Of a stretch of DNA of 9,375 nt, positions 1 to 7,150 are shown piece after piece. A program made the position numbers and the translations under genes. The notes beneath the pieces are model-generated. The model ran no database searches. It had not been told where the DNA came from and saw only the letters and a list, made by a program, of their open reading frames with translations. The first letter of the stretch is position 1, and each line of letters starts with the position of its first letter. The stretch is from an uncultured Collinsella sp. Lineage in GTDB: Bacteria; Actinomycetota; Coriobacteriia; Coriobacteriales; Coriobacteriaceae. The stretch spans positions 1 to 9,375 of the forward strand of contig CABMPS010000067.1 in the NCBI GenBank assembly GCA_902388545.1, written 5' to 3'.

Positions 1-15
1 GACGGTGATCACGCC

Positions 16-732
16 GTGGGCCGTGGCGCCGAGGGTCCGCTGCGTATCGCCGTGCCCAAGGGCTCGCTCAAGGCCGACACCCTCGACGTGCTCGAGGCCG
101 CGGGCTTGGATGTCTCGGAGCTGCGCGATCCCGGCCGTCACCTGATCGTGCGCGGCCGCGACACGCGCGCCGGCGAGGGCGCGGTCGGAGATATCGAGTT
201 TGTCATCGTGCGACCCAGCGACGCGCCCGCCTTTGTGGGCTGCGGCGGTGCCGACTGCGGCATCTGCGGTTGGGACTCGCTTATCGAGGCCGACCTCAAC
301 CTGCTACAGCTGGTCGATCTGGGCTACGGCCTGTGCACGTTTATCGAGGCGGAGCCCGCATGGCGCGCCGGCCAGGCCGAGCGCAACTATGCCCGCCGCG
401 GGTCGCTTCGCGTGGCCACCAAGTATCCGCGCATCGCGAGCGCCTGGTATGCCGAGCGCGGCGTGAACGCCGATATTGTTTCGCTGCACGGCAACATCGA
501 GCTGGGCCCCATCGTCGGCATGACCGATCGCATCGTGGATATTACCGCCACGGGCGCCACGCTGCGCGATAACGACCTCGTTATTACTGGTCGCATCATG
601 GACTGCACGGCCCGCTTCTTTGTCAATCCGGGTGCCGCACGTCTGGATCCGCGCGTACGCAATCTGGCAGATCGCTTGGCGGCAGCCGTGAAGGACAAGC
701 ATTTTGAGCCCGTTGCGGGCTCGGCACAATAG
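16..732 (+). CDS. hisG: ATP phosphoribosyltransferase, catalytic subunit, short form
   Basis: Catalyses the first step of histidine synthesis, joining ATP and PRPP to give phosphoribosyl-ATP in the cytoplasm. The family start motif LRIAVPKGSL is at residues 9-18, and the PRPP-binding loop, here DITATGATLRDN, is at 175-186. The protein ends soon after that loop (238 aa) and lacks the C-terminal ACT-like regulatory domain of long HisG. It is therefore the short form that works as a hetero-octamer with HisZ, and hisZ is expected just upstream. The frame stays open to the left edge. GTG at 16 has no clear Shine-Dalgarno in the 15 bases available, so the true start could be further left. The region that usually reads AADLGIVGKD is here GGADCGICGWD, with cysteines at 76, 81 and 84. 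The family call is firm; the start is not. Confidence 0.93.
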   Translation: MGRGAEGPLRIAVPKGSLKADTLDVLEAAGLDVSELRDPGRHLIVRGRDTRAGEGAVGDIEFVIVRPSDAPAFVGCGGADCGICGWDSLIEADLNLLQLVDLGYGLCTFIEAEPAWRAGQAERNYARRGSLRVATKYPRIASAWYAERGVNADIVSLHGNIELGPIVGMTDRIVDITATGATLRDNDLVITGRIMDCTARFFVNPGAARLDPRVRNLADRLAAAVKDKHFEPVAGSAQ

Positions 733-768
733 CGCGAGCACGCACGGGCGCCCCAACGTCCGGGCTGC

Positions 769-804
769 GGGCCGACTGGTGCCGCCGTCCGGCCTCTCGT
801 TTTT
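769..804 (+). terminator. Possible weak intrinsic terminator or attenuator between hisG and hisD
   Basis: In the 105-bp gap between hisG and hisD, GGGCCG (769-774) can pair with CGGCCT (790-795), including one G-U pair. A short inner GG/CC helix is possible. Five T residues follow at 800-804, four bases after the stem. This resembles a weak rho-independent terminator or a leaky attenuator. The stem is short and the whole area is GC-rich, so chance pairing is possible. I see no convincing promoter in the rest of the gap. The hisD ribosome-binding site AGGGGA is at 825-830. Confidence 0.3.
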
Positions 805-837
805 CGAACACAACCTCGACCGATAGGGGATACCGAA

Positions 838-2274
838 ATGAAGACCATCAAGCTTGCTCCCGGTGAGCGCCTCGTTACCAACCAGCTCAACCGCAAGGGC
901 GTGCTGCCGCAAAACATCGTCGACGCCGCCCGCGATATCGTGGCCAACGTGCGTGCCAACGGCGATGCCGCGGTGCGCGATTACTGCCAGCGTTTTGACG
1001 GTGTTGAGCTGCAGAGCTTCCGTCTTCCGCAAGAGCAGATCGATGCCGCGCTCGAAGGCCTCGATCCCGCTTTTGTCGCGGCGCTCGAAAAGGCTGCACG
1101 CCAGATTCGCGAGTTCCACCAGCGCGAGGTCGAGCAGAGCTGGTTTACCACGCGCCCGGACGGCACGATGCTCGGCGTTAAGGTGACCCCGCTTGCTGCG
1201 GCCGGTATCTACGTGCCGGGCGGTCGCGCGCAGTACCCCTCCACCGTGCTCATGAACGCCATTCCCGCCAAGGTGGCCGGCGTCAAACGCGTGGTCATGG
1301 TAACCCCGCCGCAAAAGGATGGACTGATTAGCCCGTATACGCTCGCGGCCGCCAAGCTCGGCGGCGTGGACGAGATCTATATGGTGGGCGGCGCCCAGGC
1401 CGTGGCCGCGCTGGCGTACGGTACTGAGACCATTCCGCGTGTCAACAAGATTACCGGCCCGGGTAACGCCTTTGTCGCCGCTGCCAAGCAGATTGTCTCG
1501 GGTGATGTGGGTATCGATATGGTCGCCGGTCCCTCCGAGGTTTGCGTGTTGGCCGATACCACGGCCAAGCCCATGGTAGTCGCGGCCGACCTGATGGCCC
1601 AGGCCGAGCACGATCCGCTGGCGGCCTGCTATCTGGTGACCTGCGACGAGCAGTTTGCGCGCGAGGTCGAGGCGGGTGTCGACATTCTGGTGGCGCAGTC
1701 CCCGCGCGCCGAGATCACACGCGCCTCGCTCGATAACGAAGGCGCCATCGTGGTAGCCGCCGACATGGCTGCCGCCGTCGAGGCCGTGAACACCGTGGCG
1801 CCCGAGCACCTTGAGCTGCACTGCAAGGATGCGATGGGCCTGCTCGGCGGCATTCGCAACGCCGGCGCCATCTTTGTGGGCGCTTGGAGCTCCGAGCCGC
1901 TCGGCGATTATGTTGCCGGCCCCAACCACACGTTGCCGACCGGCGGCACGGCCATGTTCTCCAACCCGCTTTCGGTCGAAGAGTTCGTTAAGCGCTCGAG
2001 TGTCATTTGCTATACACCCGAGGGTCTGCTCTCCGACGCTCCCGCTACGCAGCGCCTGGCCGAGGCCGAGGGCCTGTGGGCGCACGCGCTCTCTGCCGCA
2101 CTGCGTCGCCGCGTGCTGGAGCAGGGCGAGGATGCCGTGAGTGCCGAGTCGCTGGCTGCGGCCGACCTGACCAAGGTCGCCTGGCCGGGCGACGCTGTGG
2201 CGACGGTCGCCGAGGGTGTGGACCTGGCGGCTGCAGGCTCGGATGGCGCTGGCGCGACCGGCGAGGAGGCCTAA
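838..2274 (+). CDS. hisD: Histidinol dehydrogenase
   Basis: Oxidises histidinol to histidine in two NAD-dependent steps, the last reactions of the pathway. ATG at 838 follows AGGGGA (825-830) with a 7-base spacer. The family motifs are present: AGIYVPGGR at 122-130, the NITGPGN-type motif (KITGPGN) at 204-210, and AGPSEV at 230-235. The zinc ligands expected by homology are Q255, H258, D357 and H416, and the catalytic Glu-His pair is E323-H324 in PEHLE. Family members are usually about 430 aa, and the conserved core ends near residue 425. This protein runs on to 478 with an Ala/Gly/Asp/Glu-rich tail of about 50 residues. hisC begins one base after the stop, and its ribosome-binding site lies inside the end of hisD, so translation is probably coupled. 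Confidence 0.97.
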   Translation: MKTIKLAPGERLVTNQLNRKGVLPQNIVDAARDIVANVRANGDAAVRDYCQRFDGVELQSFRLPQEQIDAALEGLDPAFVAALEKAARQIREFHQREVEQSWFTTRPDGTMLGVKVTPLAAAGIYVPGGRAQYPSTVLMNAIPAKVAGVKRVVMVTPPQKDGLISPYTLAAAKLGGVDEIYMVGGAQAVAALAYGTETIPRVNKITGPGNAFVAAAKQIVSGDVGIDMVAGPSEVCVLADTTAKPMVVAADLMAQAEHDPLAACYLVTCDEQFAREVEAGVDILVAQSPRAEITRASLDNEGAIVVAADMAAAVEAVNTVAPEHLELHCKDAMGLLGGIRNAGAIFVGAWSSEPLGDYVAGPNHTLPTGGTAMFSNPLSVEEFVKRSSVICYTPEGLLSDAPATQRLAEAEGLWAHALSAALRRRVLEQGEDAVSAESLAAADLTKVAWPGDAVATVAEGVDLAAAGSDGAGATGEEA

Positions 2275-2275
2275 C

Positions 2276-3391
2276 ATGGCCGAACTTACGCTGCGCATGA
2301 AGGAACTCGTCCAGCCCTACCTGGCCGGCATTGAGCCCTATGATCCCAACTTTACGCCTACGCGCATCAATCTTTCGGCCAACGAGAACACCTATCCCGT
2401 GCCGGTCGGCGTGCGCGAGGCAATCGATGTGGCCTTGGCTGCCACACCGCTCAACCGCTATCCCGATCCCATGTCCAACGACCTGCGCGATGAGCTTGCT
2501 GCTTGGCATGGCGTGGCGCGTGAGAATATTTGCGTGGGAAACGGCGGCGACGAGCTGCTCTATAACTACCTGTTGGCGTTTGGCGGCGCGGGGCGGACCC
2601 TGCTCAACTGCCCGCCGTGCTTTAGCGAGTATGCGTTCTTTGCATCGCTCTGTCAGACCGAGGTGCGCGACGTGTGGCGCGACCCGGCGACCTTTGAACT
2701 CGACCAAGCGGCGGTGCTTGCAGCGGCGCCTGAGTGCAGCCTGGCCATCGTGACCTCGCCCAACAATCCTACGGGCGACGTGGCGCCGCTCGACTTTGTC
2801 GCGGCCCTGTGCGATGCATGCCCCGGCATGGTGATGGTCGACGAGGCCTATGTTGAGTTTGCCGACGATTCGTTTGGCGCGGCAACCACGGCGCAAGGCC
2901 TTATCGCCGAGCATCCCAACCTGGTGATTCTGCACACGCTGTCCAAGGCGTTCGGCGCCGCCGGCACGCGTCTGGGCTATGTGATCGCGGCGCCCGAGGT
3001 CATCGATGTGTTCGCGGCGATTCGCCAGATCTATTCGGTCAATGTGCTGAGCCAGGCCGCCGCGCTTGCCTGCGTGCGTGCCCGCGATGCGTACGCGCCC
3101 GTGGTGGCACAGGTTGCATCCGAGCGCGAACGCGAGCTGTGCGCCCTGTGCGCAATGGCTGCCGAGGGCCTGCCCGTGGAGACATGGCCGAGTGCAGCGA
3201 ATTTTGTGCTCGTGCGCACGCCGCATGCCACGCGCGTGCGCGAGCGTCTGCGCGACGAGTATTCAATTTTGGTGCGCGACTTTAGCTACGCGCCGGGGCT
3301 CGCGGACTGTCTGCGCATTACCGTGGGTACCCCGCAGGAAAACGACGAGGCGCTGGCTGCGTTTGCCGCGCTGGTGAAGGAGGAGATGTAG
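2276..3391 (+). CDS. hisC: Histidinol-phosphate aminotransferase
   Basis: A PLP-dependent class I/II aminotransferase that converts imidazole-acetol phosphate and glutamate to histidinol phosphate and 2-oxoglutarate. The 371-aa length is normal. Visible residues are the N-terminal LSANENTYP (33-41), RYPDP (61-65), SPNNPTG with N164, the PLP-ring aspartate in MVDEAY (D189), the Schiff-base lysine in TLSKAFG (K224) and the substrate-carboxylate arginine in LRITVG (R347). The frame is open for 60 bases upstream inside hisD. I chose ATG 2276 because GAGGAGG at 2263-2269 precedes it and because family alignment begins there. The stop TAG (3389-3391) directly abuts the ATG of hisB. Confidence 0.96.
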   Translation: MAELTLRMKELVQPYLAGIEPYDPNFTPTRINLSANENTYPVPVGVREAIDVALAATPLNRYPDPMSNDLRDELAAWHGVARENICVGNGGDELLYNYLLAFGGAGRTLLNCPPCFSEYAFFASLCQTEVRDVWRDPATFELDQAAVLAAAPECSLAIVTSPNNPTGDVAPLDFVAALCDACPGMVMVDEAYVEFADDSFGAATTAQGLIAEHPNLVILHTLSKAFGAAGTRLGYVIAAPEVIDVFAAIRQIYSVNVLSQAAALACVRARDAYAPVVAQVASERERELCALCAMAAEGLPVETWPSAANFVLVRTPHATRVRERLRDEYSILVRDFSYAPGLADCLRITVGTPQENDEALAAFAALVKEEM

Positions 3392-3979
3392 ATGGACCGC
3401 TATGCCGAGGTAACCCGCAAGACGGGCGAGACCGACATTGTCGTAAAGCTCGACCTGGACGGATCTGGTGTGTGCGATATCTCGACCGGCGTACCGTTTT
3501 TCGACCACATGCTCAACGCCTTTGGCCGCCATGGCCTGTTCGATCTGACGGTGCATGCGGTGGGCGACGTCGAGGTCGACGCGCACCACACCGTTGAGGA
3601 CACGGGCATTGTGCTGGGCGAGGCGTTTTGCCAGGCGCTGGGCGACAAGGCGGGTATTACGCGCTTTGCCGACGCGGCGATCGCCATGGACGAGACACTC
3701 GTGATGGCCGCCGTGGATATCTCGGGTCGCGGGCAGGCCTATTGCGAGCTGCCCGTGCCGACTGAGCGCGTGGGCAGCTTTGATACCGAGCTGGCCGTCG
3801 AGTTCTTCTATGCCTTTGCGCGCGATGCCAAGCTCACGCTGCACGTGCGCGAGCTGGCGGGCGGCAATTCGCACCACATTATCGAGGCCGCCTTTAAGGC
3901 CGTGGGCCGCACGATGCGCCGCGCCTGCGAACTCGATCCCCGCGTGCAGGGTATCCCCAGCACCAAGGGCTCGCTGTAA
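3392..3979 (+). CDS. hisB: Imidazoleglycerol-phosphate dehydratase, monofunctional
   Basis: Dehydrates imidazole glycerol phosphate to imidazole acetol phosphate using manganese. The family hallmarks are FFDHML (36-41), DAHHTVED (63-70), GNSHHIIEA (158-166) and the C-terminal STKGSL (190-195). The metal-binding histidines and glutamates in these motifs are intact (H39, H65, H66, E69, H161, H162, E165). At 195 aa it is only the dehydratase. There is no N-terminal HAD phosphatase domain as in the enterobacterial bifunctional protein, so a separate histidinol-phosphatase is needed, and one is encoded at 7151-8062. The start codon touches the hisC stop, and the ribosome-binding site AAGGAGGAG (3378-3386) lies within hisC. 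Confidence 0.97.
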   Translation: MDRYAEVTRKTGETDIVVKLDLDGSGVCDISTGVPFFDHMLNAFGRHGLFDLTVHAVGDVEVDAHHTVEDTGIVLGEAFCQALGDKAGITRFADAAIAMDETLVMAAVDISGRGQAYCELPVPTERVGSFDTELAVEFFYAFARDAKLTLHVRELAGGNSHHIIEAAFKAVGRTMRRACELDPRVQGIPSTKGSL

Positions 3980-3992
3980 CCGTCACAAGGGT

Positions 3993-4033
3993 AAAACCAC
4001 CACGAAGATGCCTGTCCTCTTTGTGGTGGTTTT
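3993..4033. repeat. Strong intergenic hairpin between hisB and hisH
   Basis: Bases 3993-4003 (AAAACCACCAC) are the exact reverse complement of 4023-4033 (GTGGTGGTTTT). The pairing continues inward through 4004-4007 and 4019-4022, giving a 15-bp stem with one G-U pair and an 11-base loop. The arm ends in four T residues on either strand, so it could act as a bidirectional terminator or attenuator. Its sequence also looks like a degenerate unit of a dispersed intergenic repeat family, judged by the GCCTGTCC loop. It lies between the hisB stop and the hisH ribosome-binding site and could influence expression of hisHAFIE relative to hisGDCB. Confidence 0.7.
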
Positions 4034-4058
4034 GGATGATGAGAAGTGGAGGGGTCGC

Positions 4059-4760
4059 GTGGGCGAACCGAAGATCGTGGTGGTCGACTACCACAAGGGT
4101 AACTTGTCGAGCGTCGTGCGCGGGCTTGCGCGCGCCGGTGCCGCCGCCTGCACGTCGGACGATCCGGAGCAGATCCGCAACGCGGACGGCCTGGTCATCC
4201 CGGGCGTGGGCGCGTTCTATGACGCGATCGCCTTTATGCGTCAGAGCGGCGAGGTGGACGCGGTGCTCGATGCCGTTGCCGCCGGAACTCCGCTGCTCGG
4301 CATCTGCCTGGGCCTTCAGCTGTTTTTTGAGCGCGGCAACGAGGGCGTGCCTGCGGACGAGGGCGTGGTCGCCGACGGTAACGCCCCCGAGCAGGCTGAC
4401 GGCCCCTGGGTCGATGGCCTGGGCATCATGCGCGGCTCGTGCACGCGCCTGGAGTCGAGCCGCCTGAAGGTGCCGCACGTGGGCTGGGACCAGGTGCACA
4501 TGACGCCCACCGGTGCGGCCGACCCGCTGCTCGCCGGTTTTGCCGAGGGCGCCAACATGTACTTCACCCACAGCTACGCGGTGGCCGACGACGCCGATGC
4601 CGCCGATGTGCTGGCGCGCACGCACTATACGCGGAGCTTCCCGTGCATCGTGCGCCATGGCAACGTGTGGGGCTGCCAGTTCCATCCCGAGAAATCCTCC
4701 GCGCTGGGTCAGCGCATCCTTAAGAACTTCGTCAACATCGTCGAGGAGGCCGGCCGATGA
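4059..4760 (+). CDS. hisH: Imidazole glycerol phosphate synthase, glutaminase subunit
   Basis: A class I glutamine amidotransferase that releases ammonia from glutamine and passes it to HisF. The triad is visible: nucleophile C83 in GICLGLQ, and H209 with E211 in CQFHPEKS. The N-terminal VVVDYHKGNLSSV corresponds to the usual DYGxGNLxSV. At 233 aa it is somewhat longer than the usual 200-210. The excess falls around residues 95-118, an acidic Gly/Ala-rich segment between the nucleophile elbow and GLGIMRG. I chose GTG 4059 because GGAGGGG (4048-4054) sits just before it. An in-frame ATG at 4008 would add 17 residues but lies in the loop of the intergenic hairpin. The stop overlaps the hisA start as ATGA. 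Confidence 0.94.
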   Translation: MGEPKIVVVDYHKGNLSSVVRGLARAGAAACTSDDPEQIRNADGLVIPGVGAFYDAIAFMRQSGEVDAVLDAVAAGTPLLGICLGLQLFFERGNEGVPADEGVVADGNAPEQADGPWVDGLGIMRGSCTRLESSRLKVPHVGWDQVHMTPTGAADPLLAGFAEGANMYFTHSYAVADDADAADVLARTHYTRSFPCIVRHGNVWGCQFHPEKSSALGQRILKNFVNIVEEAGR

Positions 4761-5500
4761 TCCTGTTTCCCGCAATCGATCTGATCGGCGGCAAGGTTGT
4801 GCGCCTGGAGCGCGGCGACCGCAGCCGCTGCAAGGTATATTCCGACGACCCCGTGGCCGTCGCCCGCTCGTTTGCCGAGCAGGGTGCGAGCTGGGTGCAT
4901 GTCGTCGACCTGTCCGCTGCCTTTGGCGAGGACGAGGACACGTGCGCTGCCAACTCGGCGGCGATTAAGGCCATCTGCGGCGTCGACGGTCTGTTCGTGG
5001 ACGTGGGCGGCGGCGTTCGCTCGCTCGCACGCATCGACGAGCTGGCCGGCTATGGTGCTCGTCGTATTGCGCTGGGCACCGTGCTGGTGACCGAGCCGGG
5101 CTTTGCCGAGGTGGCGGCCCAAGGCTTTGGCGAGCTGCTGGTCGCCGATATTGCCGCGCGCGACGGCCAGGTTAAGGTGAATGGCTGGCGCGACGGCGCG
5201 GGCGTGGCGCTCGACGATGCCGTGGCGCAGCTTTCCGAGCTGGGCTTTAAGCATCTGGTGTATACCGATATCGCGTGCGACGGTATGCAGACGGGCATCG
5301 ACGTGGCAGCATATCGCCACGTGGCCGAGGTCGCGGGCTTTCCCGTTGTGGCGTCGGGCGGCATCTCGACGCTCGACGATATCCGTGCGCTCGCCGCGGT
5401 GGGCGAGGGCGCTATTGAGGGCGCCATCACCGGTCGCGCGCTCTACGAGGGCAACTTTACGCTGGCACAGGCGCTGGCCGCCGCCCGAGGGGAGGAGTAG
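4757..5500 (+). CDS. hisA: Phosphoribosylformimino-5-aminoimidazole carboxamide ribotide isomerase
   Basis: An eight-stranded (beta/alpha) barrel isomerase converting ProFAR to PRFAR by an Amadori rearrangement. The general acid/base aspartates are D8 in FPAIDLIGGKVVRL and D131 in VADIAARDG, with T170 in VYTDIACDG. Phosphate-binding glycines are at DVGGGVR (82-88) and ASGGIS (199-204). The 247-aa length is normal. The start overlaps the hisH stop as ATGA, with GAGGAGG at 4743-4749, so the two are translationally coupled. The loop reading NGWRDGAGV (142-150) resembles HisA rather than the RGW.TDGGDLW loop of the dual-function PriA of many actinomycetes. Confidence 0.96.
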   Translation: MILFPAIDLIGGKVVRLERGDRSRCKVYSDDPVAVARSFAEQGASWVHVVDLSAAFGEDEDTCAANSAAIKAICGVDGLFVDVGGGVRSLARIDELAGYGARRIALGTVLVTEPGFAEVAAQGFGELLVADIAARDGQVKVNGWRDGAGVALDDAVAQLSELGFKHLVYTDIACDGMQTGIDVAAYRHVAEVAGFPVVASGGISTLDDIRALAAVGEGAIEGAITGRALYEGNFTLAQALAAARGEE

Positions 5501-5503
5501 CCC

Positions 5504-6286
5504 ATGCTTACCAAACGCGTAATTCCCTGTCTGGATGTTAAGGACGGCCGCGTGGTCAAGGGCGTCAACTTTGTGAGCCTGCGCGATGCGGGCGACCCGG
5601 TGGAGCTGGCCCGCGCCTACGACCGCGAGGGCGCGGACGAGGTCGTGTTTTTAGACATTACCGCCACAAGCGACAACCGCGCGACGACCATCGAGATGGC
5701 GGCGCACGCGGCCGAGGAGCTCGCCATTCCCTATACCGTTGGCGGCGGCTTTCGCGACCTGCCGGGCATGCGCACCATGGTTGCAGCCGGTGCCGACAAG
5801 GTGTCGCTCAACTCGGCGGCCGTACGCGACCCGTCGCTGATTAGCCAGGCTGCCGCGGCGTTTGGCAGCCAGGCCGTGGTCGTGGCGATTGATGCCAAGC
5901 GCGTGGGGCTGCCCGGGGAGCCGGGCGCCGATAAGTGGGAGGTCTTTACGGCGGGCGGCCGCAACGCTACGGGTATCGACGCGGTGGCGTGGGCCGAGGA
6001 GGCGGTTCGTCGTGGCGCCGGCGAAATCCTACTGACCAGCATGGATCGCGACGGCACCAAGGCCGGCTTCGATTTGGCGCTCACCCGCGCCGTGGCGCGC
6101 GCGGTACCAATCCCCGTCATCGCGAGCGGCGGCGTGGGCACGCTCGAGCATTTTGCCGAGGGTGTGATCGAGGGCGAGGCCGATGCTGTGCTGGCGGCGA
6201 GCGTCTTTCACTTTGGAACCTTCAGCATTCGCGAAGTCAAAGAGTATATGGCCTCTCAAGGCATCCCTGTCAGGTTGGACTTCTAG
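5504..6286 (+). CDS. hisF: Imidazole glycerol phosphate synthase, cyclase subunit
   Basis: Uses ammonia from HisH to turn PRFAR into imidazole glycerol phosphate and AICAR, the latter feeding back to purine synthesis. Catalytic D11 (CLDVKDG) and D130 (VVAIDAKR) are present. So are the residues of the ammonia-gate salt-bridge ring by homology: R5, E46, K99 and the glutamate in GAGEILLTS (E174). The closing phosphate-binding segment is [12 protein letters not shown] (206-217). The 260-aa length is typical. A minor difference is VGGGFRD at 79-85, where VGGGIR is usual. The gene starts three bases after hisA, with GGGGAGGAG (5489-5497) overlapping the hisA stop region. Confidence 0.97.
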   Translation: MLTKRVIPCLDVKDGRVVKGVNFVSLRDAGDPVELARAYDREGADEVVFLDITATSDNRATTIEMAAHAAEELAIPYTVGGGFRDLPGMRTMVAAGADKVSLNSAAVRDPSLISQAAAAFGSQAVVVAIDAKRVGLPGEPGADKWEVFTAGGRNATGIDAVAWAEEAVRRGAGEILLTSMDRDGTKAGFDLALTRAVARAVPIPVIASGGVGTLEHFAEGVIEGEADAVLAASVFHFGTFSIREVKEYMASQGIPVRLDF

Positions 6287-6295
6287 CGCTGCGGC

Positions 6296-6390
6296 TTGTC
6301 CAGGCACCCGACCTTCCGGCTCCAACCCTCCTCGCGTACTTAAGTACGCGTCGTCGGGCTTGTCGCTCGGAATCTCGGGCACCTGGACAA
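6296..6390. repeat. Long imperfect palindromic element between hisF and hisI
   Basis: The outer arms TTGTCCAGGCACCCGA (6296-6311) and TCGGGCACCTGGACAA (6375-6390) are inverted copies differing at two positions. Inside, TTCCG (6314-6318) pairs with CGGAA (6368-6372). The centre, CGCGTACTTAAGTACGCG (6333-6350), is a perfect 18-bp palindrome. The whole roughly 95-bp unit can fold into one long interrupted stem on either strand. It fills most of the 141-bp gap between hisF and hisI, where no gene is seen. Its architecture resembles dispersed bacterial intergenic palindromes. A role in attenuation, mRNA processing or protein binding is possible but not shown. Confidence 0.75.
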
Positions 6391-6427
6391 CCCTCGCCGA
6401 CCTGTGGGGCTTTAATTGGGGAGAGAA

Positions 6428-6757
6428 ATGGAAGAGATAGCCGATCCTTCAAAGCTCAAATACGACGCCAGTGGGCTGATTCCTTGTGTGGTCCAGCAGT
6501 ATGACACCGGCGAGGTGCTTATGATTGCTTGGATGAACGAGGAATCGGTGGGGCTGACGCTCAAGACCGGTACCACGTGGTTTTGGAGCCGCAGCCGCCA
6601 GGAGCTCTGGAACAAGGGTGCGACGAGCGGCAATATGCAGGAGGTCAAGGAGCTCTGGGCCGACTGCGATAGCGATACGCTGCTGGTCAAGGTCGACTCG
6701 CCGGGTCCGGCCTGCCATACCGGCAACCGTACCTGCTTCTTTAAGAAACTCGCGTAG
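6428..6757 (+). CDS. hisI: Phosphoribosyl-AMP cyclohydrolase
   Basis: Opens the adenine ring of phosphoribosyl-AMP to give ProFAR, the third pathway step. Motifs are MIAWMNEES (32-40), [17 protein letters not shown] (53-69), the magnesium-binding DCDSD (D79, D81, D83) and the zinc cysteines C80, C96 and C103 in ADCD, GPACHTG and RTCFF. At 109 aa it is a stand-alone cyclohydrolase, with HisE encoded separately downstream. I chose ATG 6428 after GGGGAGAG (6418-6425). An in-frame TTG at 6416 would add four residues but overlaps that ribosome-binding site. The 141-bp spacer before it suggests translation is not coupled to hisF. Confidence 0.96.
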   Translation: MEEIADPSKLKYDASGLIPCVVQQYDTGEVLMIAWMNEESVGLTLKTGTTWFWSRSRQELWNKGATSGNMQEVKELWADCDSDTLLVKVDSPGPACHTGNRTCFFKKLA

Positions 6758-6803
6758 GGCGGGCGCTCGACTAGGCGCTTGGCCAACCAGAAAGGATTGA
6801 ACC

Positions 6804-7121
6804 ATGGGTGTGCGCACCGCGAATGTTCAGGATGGAAATATTGGCGAGACGCTGACGGGGCTGGCCGAGGTGATTCACGGTCGTCGCGACGCGTCGCCGG
6901 AGGAGAGCTATACCGCCCGCCTGCTGACCGATGTCGAGGACGAGCTGCTCAAGAAGCTTGCCGAGGAGGCGAGCGAGGTGATCATGGCCTGCAAGGATAA
7001 CGATCACGATCACATCCGCTACGAGGCCGGCGACCTGATCTACCACTTGCTCGTGACGCTCGAGCGCTACGGCATCACCCTCGACGAACTGGCCGGCGAG
7101 CTCAACGCCCGCCGCCACTAG
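6804..7121 (+). CDS. hisE: Phosphoribosyl-ATP pyrophosphohydrolase
   Basis: Removes pyrophosphate from phosphoribosyl-ATP, the second pathway step. It is a short all-helical protein of the MazG-like fold with SYTARLLTD (35-43), the metal-binding KKLAEEASEVIMA (50-62) and YEAGDLIYHLLV (73-84). At 105 aa it matches stand-alone HisE. ATG 6804 follows AAAGGA (6791-6796). It lies 46 bp after hisI and is the last gene of the operon. The next gene, a histidinol-phosphatase, faces it on the other strand with 29 bp between the stops. Confidence 0.95.
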   Translation: MGVRTANVQDGNIGETLTGLAEVIHGRRDASPEESYTARLLTDVEDELLKKLAEEASEVIMACKDNDHDHIRYEAGDLIYHLLVTLERYGITLDELAGELNARRH

Positions 7122-7149
7122 TCGTTTAAGAACGTCCCTAACGGCTAGT
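7117..7149 (+). terminator. Stem-loop between convergent hisE and histidinol-phosphatase gene
   Basis: ACTAGTCGTT (7117-7126) can pair with AACGGCTAGT (7140-7149) to form a 10-bp stem with one G-U pair and a 13-base loop. It spans the hisE stop codon and ends just before the stop of the opposing gene. The position suits a terminator between convergent genes. No good T-run follows on either strand, so it may only stabilise the 3' end or need Rho. Confidence 0.4.
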
Positions 7150-7150
7150 C

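Noticed and set aside
304..2298. A 664-codon open frame on the minus strand across hisG and hisD
   Set aside because: It is antisense to two well-supported genes and its translation is rich in Arg, His and Gly without family motifs. Long antisense frames are expected in GC-rich coding DNA.
2045..3226. A 393-codon open frame on the minus strand across hisD and hisC
   Set aside because: Same pattern: it mirrors the codon bias of hisC and hisD and shows no recognisable domain or ribosome-binding site.
4008..4058. Upstream ATG 4008 as the start of hisH, adding MPVLFVVVLDDEKWRGR
   Set aside because: The ATG lies in the loop of the intergenic hairpin and has no good ribosome-binding site, whereas GTG 4059 is preceded by GGAGGGG and matches the usual HisH N-terminus.
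6183..6440. An 85-codon plus-strand frame crossing the end of hisF and the palindromic element
   Set aside because: It overlaps hisF in another frame, has no ribosome-binding site, and its continuation only translates the palindrome.
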